From: Limimaricola soesokkakensis | GTDB taxonomy: Bacteria > Pseudomonadota > Alphaproteobacteria > Rhodobacterales > Rhodobacteraceae | Assembly: GCF_900172345.1 (NCBI RefSeq) | Contig: NZ_FWFY01000002.1 | Location: 479,417-543,416, forward strand | Direction: 5' to 3' | Length of the DNA stretch: 64,000 nucleotides | In this document: positions 10,290 to 18,469 of the stretch, in pieces | Layout of the letters: each line of letters opens with the position of its first letter | Numbering within the stretch: position 1 is the stretch's first letter | Notes under the pieces: model-generated | Told to the model about the DNA's origin: nothing | The model's input: the letters and a program-made list of their open reading frames with translations, nothing else | Database searches by the model: none | Made by a program: the position numbers and the translations under genes

Positions 10290-10628
10290 GTGAAACTCAT
10301 CATCGCAACGATCAAGCCGTTCAAGCTCGAGGAGGTGCGCGAGGCGCTGACCTCGCAGGGCGTGCGCGGCATGATGGTGACCGAGATCAAGGGCTTCGGC
10401 TCCCAGTCCGGTCACACCGAGATCTACCGCGGCGCAGAATACGCCGTGAATTTCGTGCCGAAGGTCAAGCTCGAGATCGTGGTCCCCGAGGGGCTGGCCG
10501 AGCAGGTGGTGGCGACCATCGCCAGGACCGCCCGTACCGACAAGATCGGCGATGGCAAGATCTTCGTGCTGGACGTCGAGAGCGCGCTGCGCGTGCGCAC
10601 CGGCGAAATCAACGACGACGCGCTCTGA
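10290..10628 (+). CDS. glnK: Nitrogen regulatory protein P-II (GlnK/GlnB)
   Basis: A 112-residue PII signalling protein, exactly the family length, starting with GTG (MKLIIATIKPFKLEEV). Tyr51 in GAEYAVNF is the uridylylation site at the tip of the T-loop, and the B-loop TGKIGDGKIF-type region (here TDKIGDGKIF) binds ATP. The protein senses 2-oxoglutarate and ADP/ATP and controls ammonium uptake and nitrogen metabolism. It sits 25 bases upstream of amtB, the classic glnK-amtB operon, in which the unmodified trimer plugs the AmtB channel. It is probably induced in nitrogen limitation. Confidence 0.96.
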   Translation: MKLIIATIKPFKLEEVREALTSQGVRGMMVTEIKGFGSQSGHTEIYRGAEYAVNFVPKVKLEIVVPEGLAEQVVATIARTARTDKIGDGKIFVLDVESALRVRTGEINDDAL

Positions 10629-10653
10629 GCCGACCCTCCCAGGAGACCAAGGA

Positions 10654-12033
10654 ATGACTAACTGGAAAACCCCGCTTCGCGGGCTTGCGCCGCTTGCCTG
10701 CCTGATGGCCGGCCCGGCCTTCGCACAGGAGGCGGCCGAGGCCGCCGAACCCGCCGTGCTCGAGGCGGGTATCGCCGCCGCGACCGACACCGCCTTCATC
10801 CTCAACACGTTGCTGTTCCTGATCGGCGGCTTCCTCGTGTTCTGGATGGCGGCGGGCTTCGCCATGCTCGAAGCCGGTCTGGTGCGCTCCAAGAACGTCG
10901 CCATGCAGTGCATGAAGAACGTCGCGCTCTTCTCGCTCGCCGGGATCATGTACTACCTGATCGGCTACAACCTGATGTATCCGCTGGGTAACTGGTCGAT
11001 CGGCTCGGACGAGACCGGCGGCTATATCGGCGCCTTCGGCGTCGCGGTGATGGAGGCGGTCGGCATCGGTCGCGATGCGGCCGATGATTACGGCTATGCC
11101 GCGACCTCGGGCGACTTCTTCTTCCAGCTGATGTTCGCGGCGACCACCGCCTCGATCGTCTCGGGCACCCTGGCCGAGCGCATCAAGCTCTGGCCCTTCC
11201 TGATCTTCACCATCGTGCTGACCGGCCTGATCTACCCGATCCAGGCGAGCTGGAAATGGGGCGGCGGTTTCCTCGATAGCCAGTGGGGCTTCCTCGACTT
11301 CGCCGGCTCGACCGTGGTGCACTCGGTCGGCGGCTGGGCGGCTCTGGCCGGCGCGCTGGTGCTTGGCGCCCGGGCGGGCAAGTTCAAGGATGGCCGGGTG
11401 ATCCCGATGCCGGGCTCGAACCTGGCACTGGCGACGCTCGGCACCTTCATCCTGTGGATGGGCTGGTTCGGCTTCAACGGCGCCTCGCAGCTGGCGATGG
11501 GCACCGTGGGCGACGTGGCCGATATCGGCCGGATCTTCGCCAACACCAACGCCGCCGCGGCGGGCGGTGCGGTGGCCGCGCTGGTCTTCACACAGCTGCT
11601 CTACAAGAAGCCCGACATCACCATGGTGCTGAACGGCGCGCTGGCGGGCCTTGTCTCGATCACCGCCGAACCGCTGACCCCCACGCTCGGCGCGGCGACG
11701 CTGATCGGCGCGGTGGGCGGCGTGATCGTGGTCTTCGCGGTGCCGATGCTCGACCGCATGAAGATCGACGACGTGGTCGGCGCGATCCCGGTGCACCTGT
11801 TCTGCGGCATCTGGGGCACCATCGCGGTGCTGTTCACCAACCCCGACGCCACCCTGGCGGGCCAGATCGTCCCGATCGTCATCGTCGGTATCTTCACCTT
11901 CGTAGTCAGCCTCGTGGTCTGGATGGTGCTCAAGGCCGTCATGGGCATCCGGGTCGGCGAAGAGGCCGAGGTCACCGGGCTCGACATGGCCGAGCTGGGC
12001 ATGGAGGCCTATCCCGACTTCACCCCGAGCTGA
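10654..12033 (+). CDS. amtB: Ammonium transporter AmtB
   Basis: A 459-residue inner-membrane ammonium channel. A cleavable signal sequence (to AGPAFA) precedes eleven predicted membrane segments, as in AmtB. The Amt signature DFAGSTVVHSVGGWAAL carries the first pore histidine, and the second twin histidine falls in IPVHLFCGIWGT. The start ATG is preceded by AGGAG with 8-base spacing; the frame is open upstream through glnK and should not be used. It transports ammonium/ammonia into the cell and is gated by GlnK, its operon partner. A strong bidirectional hairpin follows. Confidence 0.96.
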   Translation: MTNWKTPLRGLAPLACLMAGPAFAQEAAEAAEPAVLEAGIAAATDTAFILNTLLFLIGGFLVFWMAAGFAMLEAGLVRSKNVAMQCMKNVALFSLAGIMYYLIGYNLMYPLGNWSIGSDETGGYIGAFGVAVMEAVGIGRDAADDYGYAATSGDFFFQLMFAATTASIVSGTLAERIKLWPFLIFTIVLTGLIYPIQASWKWGGGFLDSQWGFLDFAGSTVVHSVGGWAALAGALVLGARAGKFKDGRVIPMPGSNLALATLGTFILWMGWFGFNGASQLAMGTVGDVADIGRIFANTNAAAAGGAVAALVFTQLLYKKPDITMVLNGALAGLVSITAEPLTPTLGAATLIGAVGGVIVVFAVPMLDRMKIDDVVGAIPVHLFCGIWGTIAVLFTNPDATLAGQIVPIVIVGIFTFVVSLVVWMVLKAVMGIRVGEEAEVTGLDMAELGMEAYPDFTPS

Positions 12034-12107
12034 CCTCCCCCGGGGGCCCGAGGTGGAAAGGCCCGGACGCCTCGGCGTCCGGGCCGCCTACAAGGAGAAG
12101 CCAAAGG

Positions 12108-12133
12108 AAAAGGCGCCCCGCGGGGCGCCTTTT
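12108..12133. terminator. Bidirectional terminator between amtB and the DUF3618 operon
   Basis: A perfect 26-bp palindrome with arm AAAAGGCGCCCCG, flanked on each side by the A/T run needed for intrinsic termination in both directions. It ends 24 bases from the stop of the DUF3618 gene and 75 bases past the amtB stop. A further stem at 12061-12084 (GCCCGGACGC, loop CTCG) precedes it. Confidence 0.85.
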
Positions 12134-12156
12134 CAGGTTTTGGAGGGAGGCCGTGT

Positions 12157-13260
12157 TCAGTGGCCGCCAGCCTTCTGGCGGGCCTTCTCCGCCTCGGCTT
12201 GGGCGCTGGCGCCCACATCCTTCTTCTGGGCTTCGGATTTCGCGGTATCGGCCACGTGCTCGGCCGCCTCGCGGGCCCGGCCCTGCACGTCGGTCGCAGC
12301 GCCCTTGAGGTCTTCCTGCACGGTACGGGCCAGACCTTCGGCCTGCTGGCGCGCATCCTCGGCCGTGGCCTTCGCCACGTCGCTCAGGCGCGCCCGCTCT
12401 TCCTCGTAGACGCGATAGGCTTCGTCCATCAGGTCGTCACGATAGGTGCCGAAAGCCTCGTCCTCGCGCTGGGTCCGCGGCAGCATCGCCGCCACGGCGG
12501 CACCCGCCGCCATCGCCAGAAGACCGCCCAGCAGAGGCTGCTGGTCGTAGAGGCTCGCGGCGTGGTCGCGTCCCTGACGGGCGTAGTACTCGGCCTTCAC
12601 CTGCGCCTCATAGGCGCGGGTGCGCGCCGCGATCACGCGCTTCTTGCCCTCTTCGGACATGCCATGGGTGCCGTCGGCGATGCGCTCGCGCAGGCTGCGC
12701 GCCGAGGCGCCCATCGAGGCGCCACGGGCGCGGGCGCGTTCGCGATACTTGCCGATCCGGCCCTTGGCGCCGCCCATCGCGCCGCTGACGCGGTCGCGCA
12801 GGGCACCGCCCCGCGAGCGGGTTTCGTGCCACGGCGAATCGCCGTGATCCTCGGGCGTCGCGTGCACCGGGCCGCGCGGCTCGTCCATCTTGTCGGTGCC
12901 GTATTTGCGCGACAGGTAGGGATCGGCGCCGAGGCGGCCCGAGCGGGCATAGTCGCGCTGGCCGCGATAATCGACCTCGCCGGCATAGCGCTCGTCCTCA
13001 TGGCTGCCGCGGACGTTGGAGACCGCGAGCCAAGCAAGGCCCGCGCCTACCAGCGCGATCGGCACCGGGTTGCGCTGCACGGTGGTCGAGATGGTCCGGC
13101 CGATGTCGGAGGCGTTGTCGGTCACGCTGTCGGTCACGGAGCGCAGGATCCCGTCGAGCGACAGGCGCTCCTGCAGGTCGTCGATCGTGCGCTGCAATTC
13201 CGAGCGCTCGGTCTCGATCTCGCGCTCGATCTCTTCGGGGGAACGGGTCTGGTCAGTCAT
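12157..13260 (-). CDS. DUF3618 domain-containing envelope protein
   Basis: A 367-residue protein. The N-terminus SPEEIEREIETERSEL followed by an amphipathic helix and a short hydrophobic segment (about residues 60-78, NPVPIALVGAGLAWLAV) matches DUF3618, a domain of unknown function found in membrane-associated proteins of alphaproteobacteria. A charged middle part leads to a second hydrophobic stretch (LLGGLLAMAAGAAVAAML, about residues 275-292) and a C-terminal alanine/glutamate-rich helical tail. The start ATG at 13260 is inside the end of the holin-like gene (8-base overlap). It is the last gene of a three-gene operon that probably acts at the inner membrane or periplasm; function unknown. 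Confidence 0.8.
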   Translation of the reverse strand: MTDQTRSPEEIEREIETERSELQRTIDDLQERLSLDGILRSVTDSVTDNASDIGRTISTTVQRNPVPIALVGAGLAWLAVSNVRGSHEDERYAGEVDYRGQRDYARSGRLGADPYLSRKYGTDKMDEPRGPVHATPEDHGDSPWHETRSRGGALRDRVSGAMGGAKGRIGKYRERARARGASMGASARSLRERIADGTHGMSEEGKKRVIAARTRAYEAQVKAEYYARQGRDHAASLYDQQPLLGGLLAMAAGAAVAAMLPRTQREDEAFGTYRDDLMDEAYRVYEEERARLSDVAKATAEDARQQAEGLARTVQEDLKGAATDVQGRAREAAEHVADTAKSEAQKKDVGASAQAEAEKARQKAGGH

Positions 13261-13687
13261 TGATGGCTCCTTTGACGGCAGCGGCATCGCGGCGGATGCT
13301 CTCGGCGCTGCGCTTTGGTGCATTGGTCACGGCTTTCACGCGGTTGATGCCCACCTTCACGAGGATCGCGGCGATCACGAGGATCACGCCGCCGACGATC
13401 AGCGCGGACCAACCCGCGCCGAGGCCGGTTTCGGCCAGCCAGGCCACGAAGGCGGCGGCCAGTACGTTCAGCGCGGTCAGGCTCAGGATCACCGCGGCGA
13501 CGATGAGGCCGATCCCCATGCCGGCACGGCTCGCCGCGCGCGACATCTCGGCGCGGGCCAGATCGACCTCCTTGCGCACGAGGCCGCTCACATGGTTCAG
13601 CGCCTCAGACAGCAGGGACGCCGTGCTCTTGCTCTCGACCCGGTGTACGGTCCCCGGGGTGTCGTGATGCGGATCTGTCTGGGTCAT
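13253..13687 (-). CDS. Holin-X/DUF1469-like small membrane protein
   Basis: A 144-residue protein with two adjacent membrane helices at about residues 57-80 and 88-110, preceded by a charged amphipathic segment (LIRKEVDLARAEM type, here LVRKEVDLARAEM). This is the layout of the putative Actinobacterial Holin-X family (PF07332; also called DUF1469/YqjE-like). Despite the name, chromosomal members are not shown to be phage holins; they occur with DUF3618 and CsbD/YqjD-type stress proteins. It overlaps both neighbours, by 4 bases upstream and 8 bases downstream, so all three proteins are probably made together. Confidence 0.78.
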   Translation of the reverse strand: MTQTDPHHDTPGTVHRVESKSTASLLSEALNHVSGLVRKEVDLARAEMSRAASRAGMGIGLIVAAVILSLTALNVLAAAFVAWLAETGLGAGWSALIVGGVILVIAAILVKVGINRVKAVTNAPKRSAESIRRDAAAVKGAIND

Positions 13688-14523
13688 TTTTTCACCGCTC
13701 CCGTTGTACCGGGCTGCGGCGCACCGGGGATTTCCGGCTTTTCATCGGGCTTGTCGATGCCACCGACCGAGCCGGTGGAGCCGGAACCCTTGGATGCGGC
13801 GGACCCGGTCGAACCCGTCGAGCCAGCCGATGACGAGGTTCCGGCGGTGCCGGTGGTGGCGCCGGTGCTGGCGGCTCCGCTCGTGCCGCTGGTGCCCGTC
13901 GCAGCCGGACGCGCCGTGCTCTGCGTGGTGCCGGTGGGCGCGGGACGCGGTGCGGCGCTGGTGGTGGGCGACGAGGTCGGCACCGGGCGCGAAACCCGGT
14001 CGTCATCGTCGTAATCATTGGGCGTCACATCGGGCGAATAGCGGTCATCCCGGCCGTAGTCGCCGCTCGCGCCATAGCTGCCGATGCGGTGATCGTCATG
14101 CCGGGCCGACGCCTTCATGAAGCGGGCCGCGACGAAGCCGAGCAGCGCCGCGCCACCGAGAAAGGCGGCTTGGTTGCGGCGCGCGAAATCATTGACCGCA
14201 TAGGCCATCTCGTCGAGTTCCATGTCGCGGATGCCGTCGGCGGTGTCGGCCACGGTGTCGGCGAGCTTGGCGAAGATGCGCTCCTGCGGCGAGCCGTCAT
14301 GCAGGTCGTCGGCGGCCTTGCGCAGCGCTTCCGCGATCTTCGACGTCTCGTTCGCGGCTTCGTTCTTGTATTCGCGCCCGTAATCATAGGCGCGGGTCTT
14401 GGCTTCATCGGCCATCTCGCGCGCCCGCTCGCGGGCGGTATCGGCGAATTCGGCCGCGCCGCTCTTGGCGTCGGCGGCCGCCCGTTTCGCCTTCTGGTCC
14501 ATCGTCTCGCCAGTGTTGGCCAT
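13684..14523 (-). CDS. Helical membrane-associated protein with Gly/Ser/Thr-rich tail
   Basis: A 279-residue protein, first gene of the DUF3618 operon. GGAGG lies 6 bases before the ATG at 14523. Residues 1-100 are a long amphipathic helix rich in Ala, Lys and Glu (apolipoprotein/YqjD-like), followed by one hydrophobic segment (AAFLGGAALLGFVAARFM) and then a tail made almost only of Gly, Ser, Thr, Ala and Pro with several SGSTGS-type runs. I do not recognise a catalytic domain. YqjD-like proteins with this plan bind the inner membrane and sometimes ribosomes, but that role is only an analogy. The open frame extends to 14658 without support. Confidence 0.7.
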   Translation of the reverse strand: MANTGETMDQKAKRAAADAKSGAAEFADTARERAREMADEAKTRAYDYGREYKNEAANETSKIAEALRKAADDLHDGSPQERIFAKLADTVADTADGIRDMELDEMAYAVNDFARRNQAAFLGGAALLGFVAARFMKASARHDDHRIGSYGASGDYGRDDRYSPDVTPNDYDDDDRVSRPVPTSSPTTSAAPRPAPTGTTQSTARPAATGTSGTSGAASTGATTGTAGTSSSAGSTGSTGSAASKGSGSTGSVGGIDKPDEKPEIPGAPQPGTTGAVKK

Positions 14524-14676
14524 GTCGACCTCCTTGGGTTTGCTTGAGCGGGCTCCGAAGCGTGGCCTCGGACCCGTTTCGCTGGCAGAACCACCGGGCG
14601 GGATCAAAAGTTTCGCGGATTCGTGAGGAAGTGGCGGATTCCGCCATTCCCCTGCCACGCAGGGCGGAAACGCGAA

Positions 14677-14698
14677 ACGCCGCCCCGAGGGGCGGCGT
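14677..14698 (-). terminator. Intrinsic terminator after the aminotransferase gene
   Basis: Hairpin with arms ACGCCGCCCC and GGGGCGGCGT. Read on the minus strand it lies 30 bases past the aminotransferase stop and is followed by TTTCG. It would end the dapA/smpB/sseA/aminotransferase direction of transcription. Confidence 0.7.
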
Positions 14699-14727
14699 CC
14701 GGTAACGTACAGAGGGGCAGGGGCGTC

Positions 14728-15912
14728 TCAGACGCCGACGTCGATGATCGCCTGCGCCAGCACCGGGATGGTGCGGTCGTTGAGACCGGCGATGTTCATG
14801 CGGCTGTCGCCGACCATGTAGATGCCGTGATCGTCGCGCAGCCGCGCCACCTGCTCAGGCGCGGCGCCGAGGCGAGAGAACATGCCGCGATGCTGGGCCA
14901 GAAAGTCGAAGCGATCCGAGTTCGACAGGCGCTTGAGCTCGGAAGCGAGCGCCTCGCGCAGCCGCAGCATGCCGGTGCGCACCTCTTCCAGCTCGGCCTG
15001 CCAGTCGGCGCGCAGCTCGGCGTCGGTGAGGATCGTGGTGACCACCCGCGCGCCGTGATCGGGCGGGAAGGAGTAGTTCTGCCGGTTCAGATAGGCCAGC
15101 GTGCCCTGCGCCTTCCGGGTCTGCGGCACGTCGCGGCCGATCGCCATCAGGATGCCGGTCCGCTCGCGGTAGATGCCGAAGTTCTTCGAGCAGCTGGCGG
15201 CGATGATCACCTCGTCGAGCGCGCCCGCGATCAGCCGGGTGGCCGCCGCGTCGGCGTCGAGACCGTCGCCGAAGCCCTGATAGGCGAGGTCGATCATCGG
15301 CACGAGATGGCGCGCCTTGAGCGTCGCCACGATCTCGTCCCACTGCTCGGGGCTGGGGTTGGCGCCGGTCGGGTTGTGGCAGCAGCCATGCAGCAGCACC
15401 ACGTCGCCGGGCTTCGCCTCGGCCAGATCGGCCATCATGCCGGCCATGTCGACCGAGCGGGTCTCGCTGTCAAAATAGCGGTAGTTGCGGGTCTTCGCGT
15501 CGAGATGCTTGAGGATCGACAGGTGGTTCGGCCAGGTCGGGTCGGAGACCCAGATCGTGGCTTCGGGCGAGGCCATGCCGATCATCTCGAAGGCCTGGCG
15601 CACCGCGCCGGTGCCGCCCGGGGTCGCCACGGCGGCGACCCGGTCGCGCGGCAGCGTGTCGCCGAGCACCAGCTCGATCATCGCGTCGGCAAAGGCCGGA
15701 TCGCCCGCGAGCGCGGTGTAGCTCTTGGTGTCCTGGGTCTCGAGCAGCCGCGCCTCGGCGGTCTTGACCGCGCGCATGATGGGGGTGCGGCCCTCGGCGT
15801 CCTTGTAGACGCCGACGCCGAGATCGATCTTGTCGTCGCGCGGATCGGCCTTGTAGGCGCTCATCAGCGCCAGGATCTTGTCGGCCGGCTGGTCGGTCAG
15901 GTGCTCGAACAT
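14728..15912 (-). CDS. Aromatic amino acid / aspartate aminotransferase (class I, TyrB/AspC type)
   Basis: A 394-residue PLP-dependent class I transaminase. Lys243 in ASCSKNFGIYRERTG binds PLP; Asn180 (HGCCHNPTG), Asp208 and Tyr211 (DLAYQGFGDG) are the other cofactor contacts. The SKNFGIYRERTG segment is characteristic of the AspC/TyrB subgroup. It transfers amino groups between aromatic amino acids or aspartate and 2-oxoglutarate. The ATG at 15912 matches family N-termini (MFEHL). It follows the sulfurtransferase gene by only two bases, so they are co-transcribed; 3-mercaptopyruvate can be made from cysteine by transamination, which gives a plausible metabolic link to that neighbour. Confidence 0.92.
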   Translation of the reverse strand: MFEHLTDQPADKILALMSAYKADPRDDKIDLGVGVYKDAEGRTPIMRAVKTAEARLLETQDTKSYTALAGDPAFADAMIELVLGDTLPRDRVAAVATPGGTGAVRQAFEMIGMASPEATIWVSDPTWPNHLSILKHLDAKTRNYRYFDSETRSVDMAGMMADLAEAKPGDVVLLHGCCHNPTGANPSPEQWDEIVATLKARHLVPMIDLAYQGFGDGLDADAAATRLIAGALDEVIIAASCSKNFGIYRERTGILMAIGRDVPQTRKAQGTLAYLNRQNYSFPPDHGARVVTTILTDAELRADWQAELEEVRTGMLRLREALASELKRLSNSDRFDFLAQHRGMFSRLGAAPEQVARLRDDHGIYMVGDSRMNIAGLNDRTIPVLAQAIIDVGV

Positions 15913-15914
15913 GT

Positions 15915-16796
15915 CTATCCTTCGAGGTTGTCTTTGGCGGGGCCGGTTTCCACCGGCAGGTCGGGGTACATGCCCCATTCGGACCAAGAGCCATCATAGA
16001 GCTGGTGGTCGGTCTTGCCGATGCGCTCGAGCGCCAGCGACAGCACCGCCGCCGTCACGCCAGAGCCGCAGCTGGTGATCACGGGGCGGTCGAGATCGAC
16101 GCCCGCCTCCGCGAAGGCGGCGCGGATGCCCGCCTCGTCCTTCATGGTGCCGTCGGGGCGCAGCAAGTTGCGGAAGAACAGGTTGCGCGACCCGGGGATG
16201 TGGCCCGCGCGCAGCCCGGCGCGGGGCTCGGGCGCGCTGCCCTCAAACCGGGCCGAGGCGCGGGCGTCGATGATGACATGGCTGCCGAGCTTCACGGCGC
16301 GGGCCACCTCTGTGGCGTCGACCACCATGTCGCGGCGCGGATTCACCGTCAGGTGCCGGTCGCGCAGCGGCGTGGCCTCGGCGGTGAGCGGCCGGCCCTC
16401 GGCGCGCCATTTCGGCAGCCCGCCATCGAGCACCGCCACCTCTTCCTTGCCCATCAGCCTGAACAGCCAGCGCACCCGCGCCGCCGAGAAGAGCCCGGCG
16501 CCGTCATAGACCACGATCCGGTGGCCGTCGCCCACGCCCATGGCGCGCAGCTTCGAGACGAATTTTTCGGGCGGCGGCGCCATGTGGGGCAGGCCACTGC
16601 GGTGGTCCGAGATGTCGTCGATGTCGAAAAAACGGGCGCCGGGGATATGTGCCTGGCGGTATTCGGCGCGGCCATCGCGACCGGTGTCGGGCAGATACCA
16701 CGACGCGTCGAGAATCCGCAGGTCCGGGTCCTTCAGCCGCTCGGCCAGCCAGCGGGTGGAGACGAGCGTGCGGGGATCGTCGGCGGTCTCGGGCAT
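15915..16796 (-). CDS. sseA: 3-mercaptopyruvate sulfurtransferase
   Basis: A 293-residue protein with two rhodanese domains, the first inactive and the second with the active-site loop CGSGVTA (Cys243). That loop sequence is typical of mercaptopyruvate sulfurtransferases rather than thiosulfate rhodaneses (which have CRKGVT). It moves sulfur from 3-mercaptopyruvate to thiols or cyanide. It is located directly upstream of the aminotransferase with a two-base gap. The upstream smpB gene ends 65 bases earlier. Confidence 0.92.
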   Translation of the reverse strand: MPETADDPRTLVSTRWLAERLKDPDLRILDASWYLPDTGRDGRAEYRQAHIPGARFFDIDDISDHRSGLPHMAPPPEKFVSKLRAMGVGDGHRIVVYDGAGLFSAARVRWLFRLMGKEEVAVLDGGLPKWRAEGRPLTAEATPLRDRHLTVNPRRDMVVDATEVARAVKLGSHVIIDARASARFEGSAPEPRAGLRAGHIPGSRNLFFRNLLRPDGTMKDEAGIRAAFAEAGVDLDRPVITSCGSGVTAAVLSLALERIGKTDHQLYDGSWSEWGMYPDLPVETGPAKDNLEG

Positions 16797-16860
16797 GCGT
16801 TACCTCGGGTCGGGGCGCTCGGCGGAGCAGTAGCCCCCCGGCCCGCCGGGTGCAAGCCGC

Positions 16861-17337
16861 TCAGACCCCTTCGCGCAGCAGCCGTTGCTTCTGGCGGCCC
16901 CAGTCGCGCTTGGCCTCGGTGGCGCGTTTGTCGTGCAGCTTCTTGCCCTTGGCGATGGCGATCTTCAGCTTCACCAGCCCGCGATCGTTGAAATACATCA
17001 CCAGCGGCACGATGGTCATGCCCTCGCGCTGGGTGGCGTTCCCCAGCCGCACCAGCTCCTTCTGCTTGACCAGGAGCTTGCGCTTGCGCCGTTCCTCGTG
17101 GCCGAAGGTGCGGCCCGCGTCATAGGGCGCGATATAGGCGTTGGTGAGCCACAGCTCGCCATCCTCGACCGCGGCATAGCTCTCGGCGATGTTGGACTGG
17201 CCGGTGCGCAGGCTCTTGACCTCCGACCCCATCAGCATGATCCCGCATTCGAGATCGCTCTCGATCGCGTAATCGTAGCGGGCCCGCCGGTTCTCGGCGA
17301 TCACCTTGTAGTTCTTGTTCTGCTCTTTCTTGGCCAT
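16861..17337 (-). CDS. smpB: SsrA-binding protein SmpB
   Basis: A 158-residue RNA-binding protein needed for trans-translation: it brings tmRNA to stalled ribosomes. Clear family blocks are [27 protein letters not shown]-like [13 protein letters not shown] and the C-terminal KGKKLHDKR tail that enters the mRNA channel. Length is normal for the family. It lies downstream of dapA with a 108-base gap, an order common in Rhodobacterales. The tmRNA gene itself is not seen in this window. Confidence 0.96.
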   Translation of the reverse strand: MAKKEQNKNYKVIAENRRARYDYAIESDLECGIMLMGSEVKSLRTGQSNIAESYAAVEDGELWLTNAYIAPYDAGRTFGHEERRKRKLLVKQKELVRLGNATQREGMTIVPLVMYFNDRGLVKLKIAIAKGKKLHDKRATEAKRDWGRQKQRLLREGV

Positions 17338-17386
17338 GCGCCCGATCTAGGGATGCGGGGCGCGCAAGTCCAGCACCGCCCCTCCG

Positions 17387-17409
17387 GTTCATCTTTCTTC
17401 AAATACGCA
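17387..17409 (-). repeat. Intergenic motif GCGTATTTGAAGAAAGATGAA between dapA and smpB
   Basis: Read on the minus strand, the stretch around 17388-17408 gives a T/A-rich island in very GC-rich DNA, right after a GGCCCCGCAGGGGGC-type hairpin that follows dapA. I recall very similar TATTTGAAGAAAGATGAA segments in other Rhodobacterales intergenic regions, but I cannot search here. A near copy (19 of 22 bases) lies on the plus strand at 31015-31036, inside cobN. Confidence 0.3.
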
Positions 17410-17445
17410 TGGCGCCCGGCCAGCCCCCTGCGGGGCCGATCCGGT

Positions 17446-18321
17446 TCAGTGCCCGATCAGCCCGGCATGGCGCAGCGCGTCCTTGATCGCCAGACGCGTG
17501 CCTTCGAGCGGCGTGGTCAGCGGCGAGCGCACCTCGTCGCGGCACAGGCCGAGCACGCTCATCGCGTATTTCGCGCCCGCCACGCCCGGCTCCATGAAGA
17601 TCGCCTCGTGCAGCGGCATCAGCCGGTCCAAGAGGTCGAGCGCGGTGTCGTAGCGGCCCCGGAGCGTCGCATCCTGGAACTCGGCGCAGAGCCGCGGCGC
17701 GACGTTGGCGGTGACCGAGATGCAGCCCCGGCCGCCATGGGCGTTGAAGCCCAGCGCGGTCGCGTCCTCGCCCGAGAGCTGCAGGAAGTCGGCGCCGCAA
17801 TGGATTCGCTGCTTCGGCACGCGGCTCAAATCGCCGGTCGCGTCCTTGACGCCGATGATCATCGGGTGGCGGGCCAGCTCGCCCATGGTGGTGGGCGTCA
17901 TGTCGACGACCGAGCGGCCGGGAATGTTGTAGATGACGATCGGCAGGCCGCACTCGGCGGCGGCCATGAAATGCGCCACCAGCCCGCGCTGCGTCGGCTT
18001 GTTGTAATAGGGCGTGACCACGAGGGCGGCATCGGCGCCCGCAGCCTTGGCTGCCTCGACCAGCCGCACGGTCTCGGTCGTGTTGTTCGAGCCGGCGCCG
18101 GCGATCACGGGGATTCGGCCGGCGGCGGTTTTCACCACGGTCTCGACGACGAGGTCGTGCTCCTCATGGGTCAGCGTCGGGCTTTCCCCGGTGGTGCCGA
18201 CGGGCACGAGGCCGTTGCTGCCCTCCGCGACATGCCATTCGACCAGTTTCTTCAGCGTCTCGAGGTCCACCTGGCCATCTGCGAAGGGGGTGACGAGGGC
18301 CGGGAGAGATCCCTTGAACAT
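17446..18321 (-). CDS. dapA: 4-hydroxy-tetrahydrodipicolinate synthase
   Basis: A 291-residue TIM-barrel aldolase of lysine and diaminopimelate biosynthesis. It condenses pyruvate with aspartate-semialdehyde. Lys159 ([10 protein letters not shown]) forms the Schiff base, Tyr131 (YNIPGRS) and Thr43-Thr44 ([10 protein letters not shown]) make the proton relay. The ATG at 18321 gives the family N-terminus [13 protein letters not shown]; the frame is open far upstream on the antisense of slt and should not be used. It is divergent from slt with 148 bases between the starts. DAP is a peptidoglycan precursor, fitting the cell-wall neighbour. Confidence 0.96.
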   Translation of the reverse strand: MFKGSLPALVTPFADGQVDLETLKKLVEWHVAEGSNGLVPVGTTGESPTLTHEEHDLVVETVVKTAAGRIPVIAGAGSNNTTETVRLVEAAKAAGADAALVVTPYYNKPTQRGLVAHFMAAAECGLPIVIYNIPGRSVVDMTPTTMGELARHPMIIGVKDATGDLSRVPKQRIHCGADFLQLSGEDATALGFNAHGGRGCISVTANVAPRLCAEFQDATLRGRYDTALDLLDRLMPLHEAIFMEPGVAGAKYAMSVLGLCRDEVRSPLTTPLEGTRLAIKDALRHAGLIGH

Positions 18322-18469
18322 GTGAGGCGTCCTGAGTCCGGGGGGGTAAAATCGCGCGGACCCTAGACGGCTTTCCGCGGCTTGCCAAGTTTGTGAGTTG
18401 CGCCTTAACCCGGTACCCTTAGGTTGACGGTCCATGCCGAGAGACACGGAAATCCCGGAGCAGCCACGC

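Noticed and set aside
13253..13687. Holin-like gene considered as evidence for a prophage
   Set aside because: No phage structural, integrase or lysis genes nearby; Holin-X-type proteins are common chromosomal membrane proteins.
14524..14660. Possible EcfG (general stress) promoter upstream of the DUF3618 operon: GAAAC-N17-GGTT on the minus strand
   Set aside because: Two mismatches to GGAAC-N16/17-CGTT and no independent support, so not listed as a feature.
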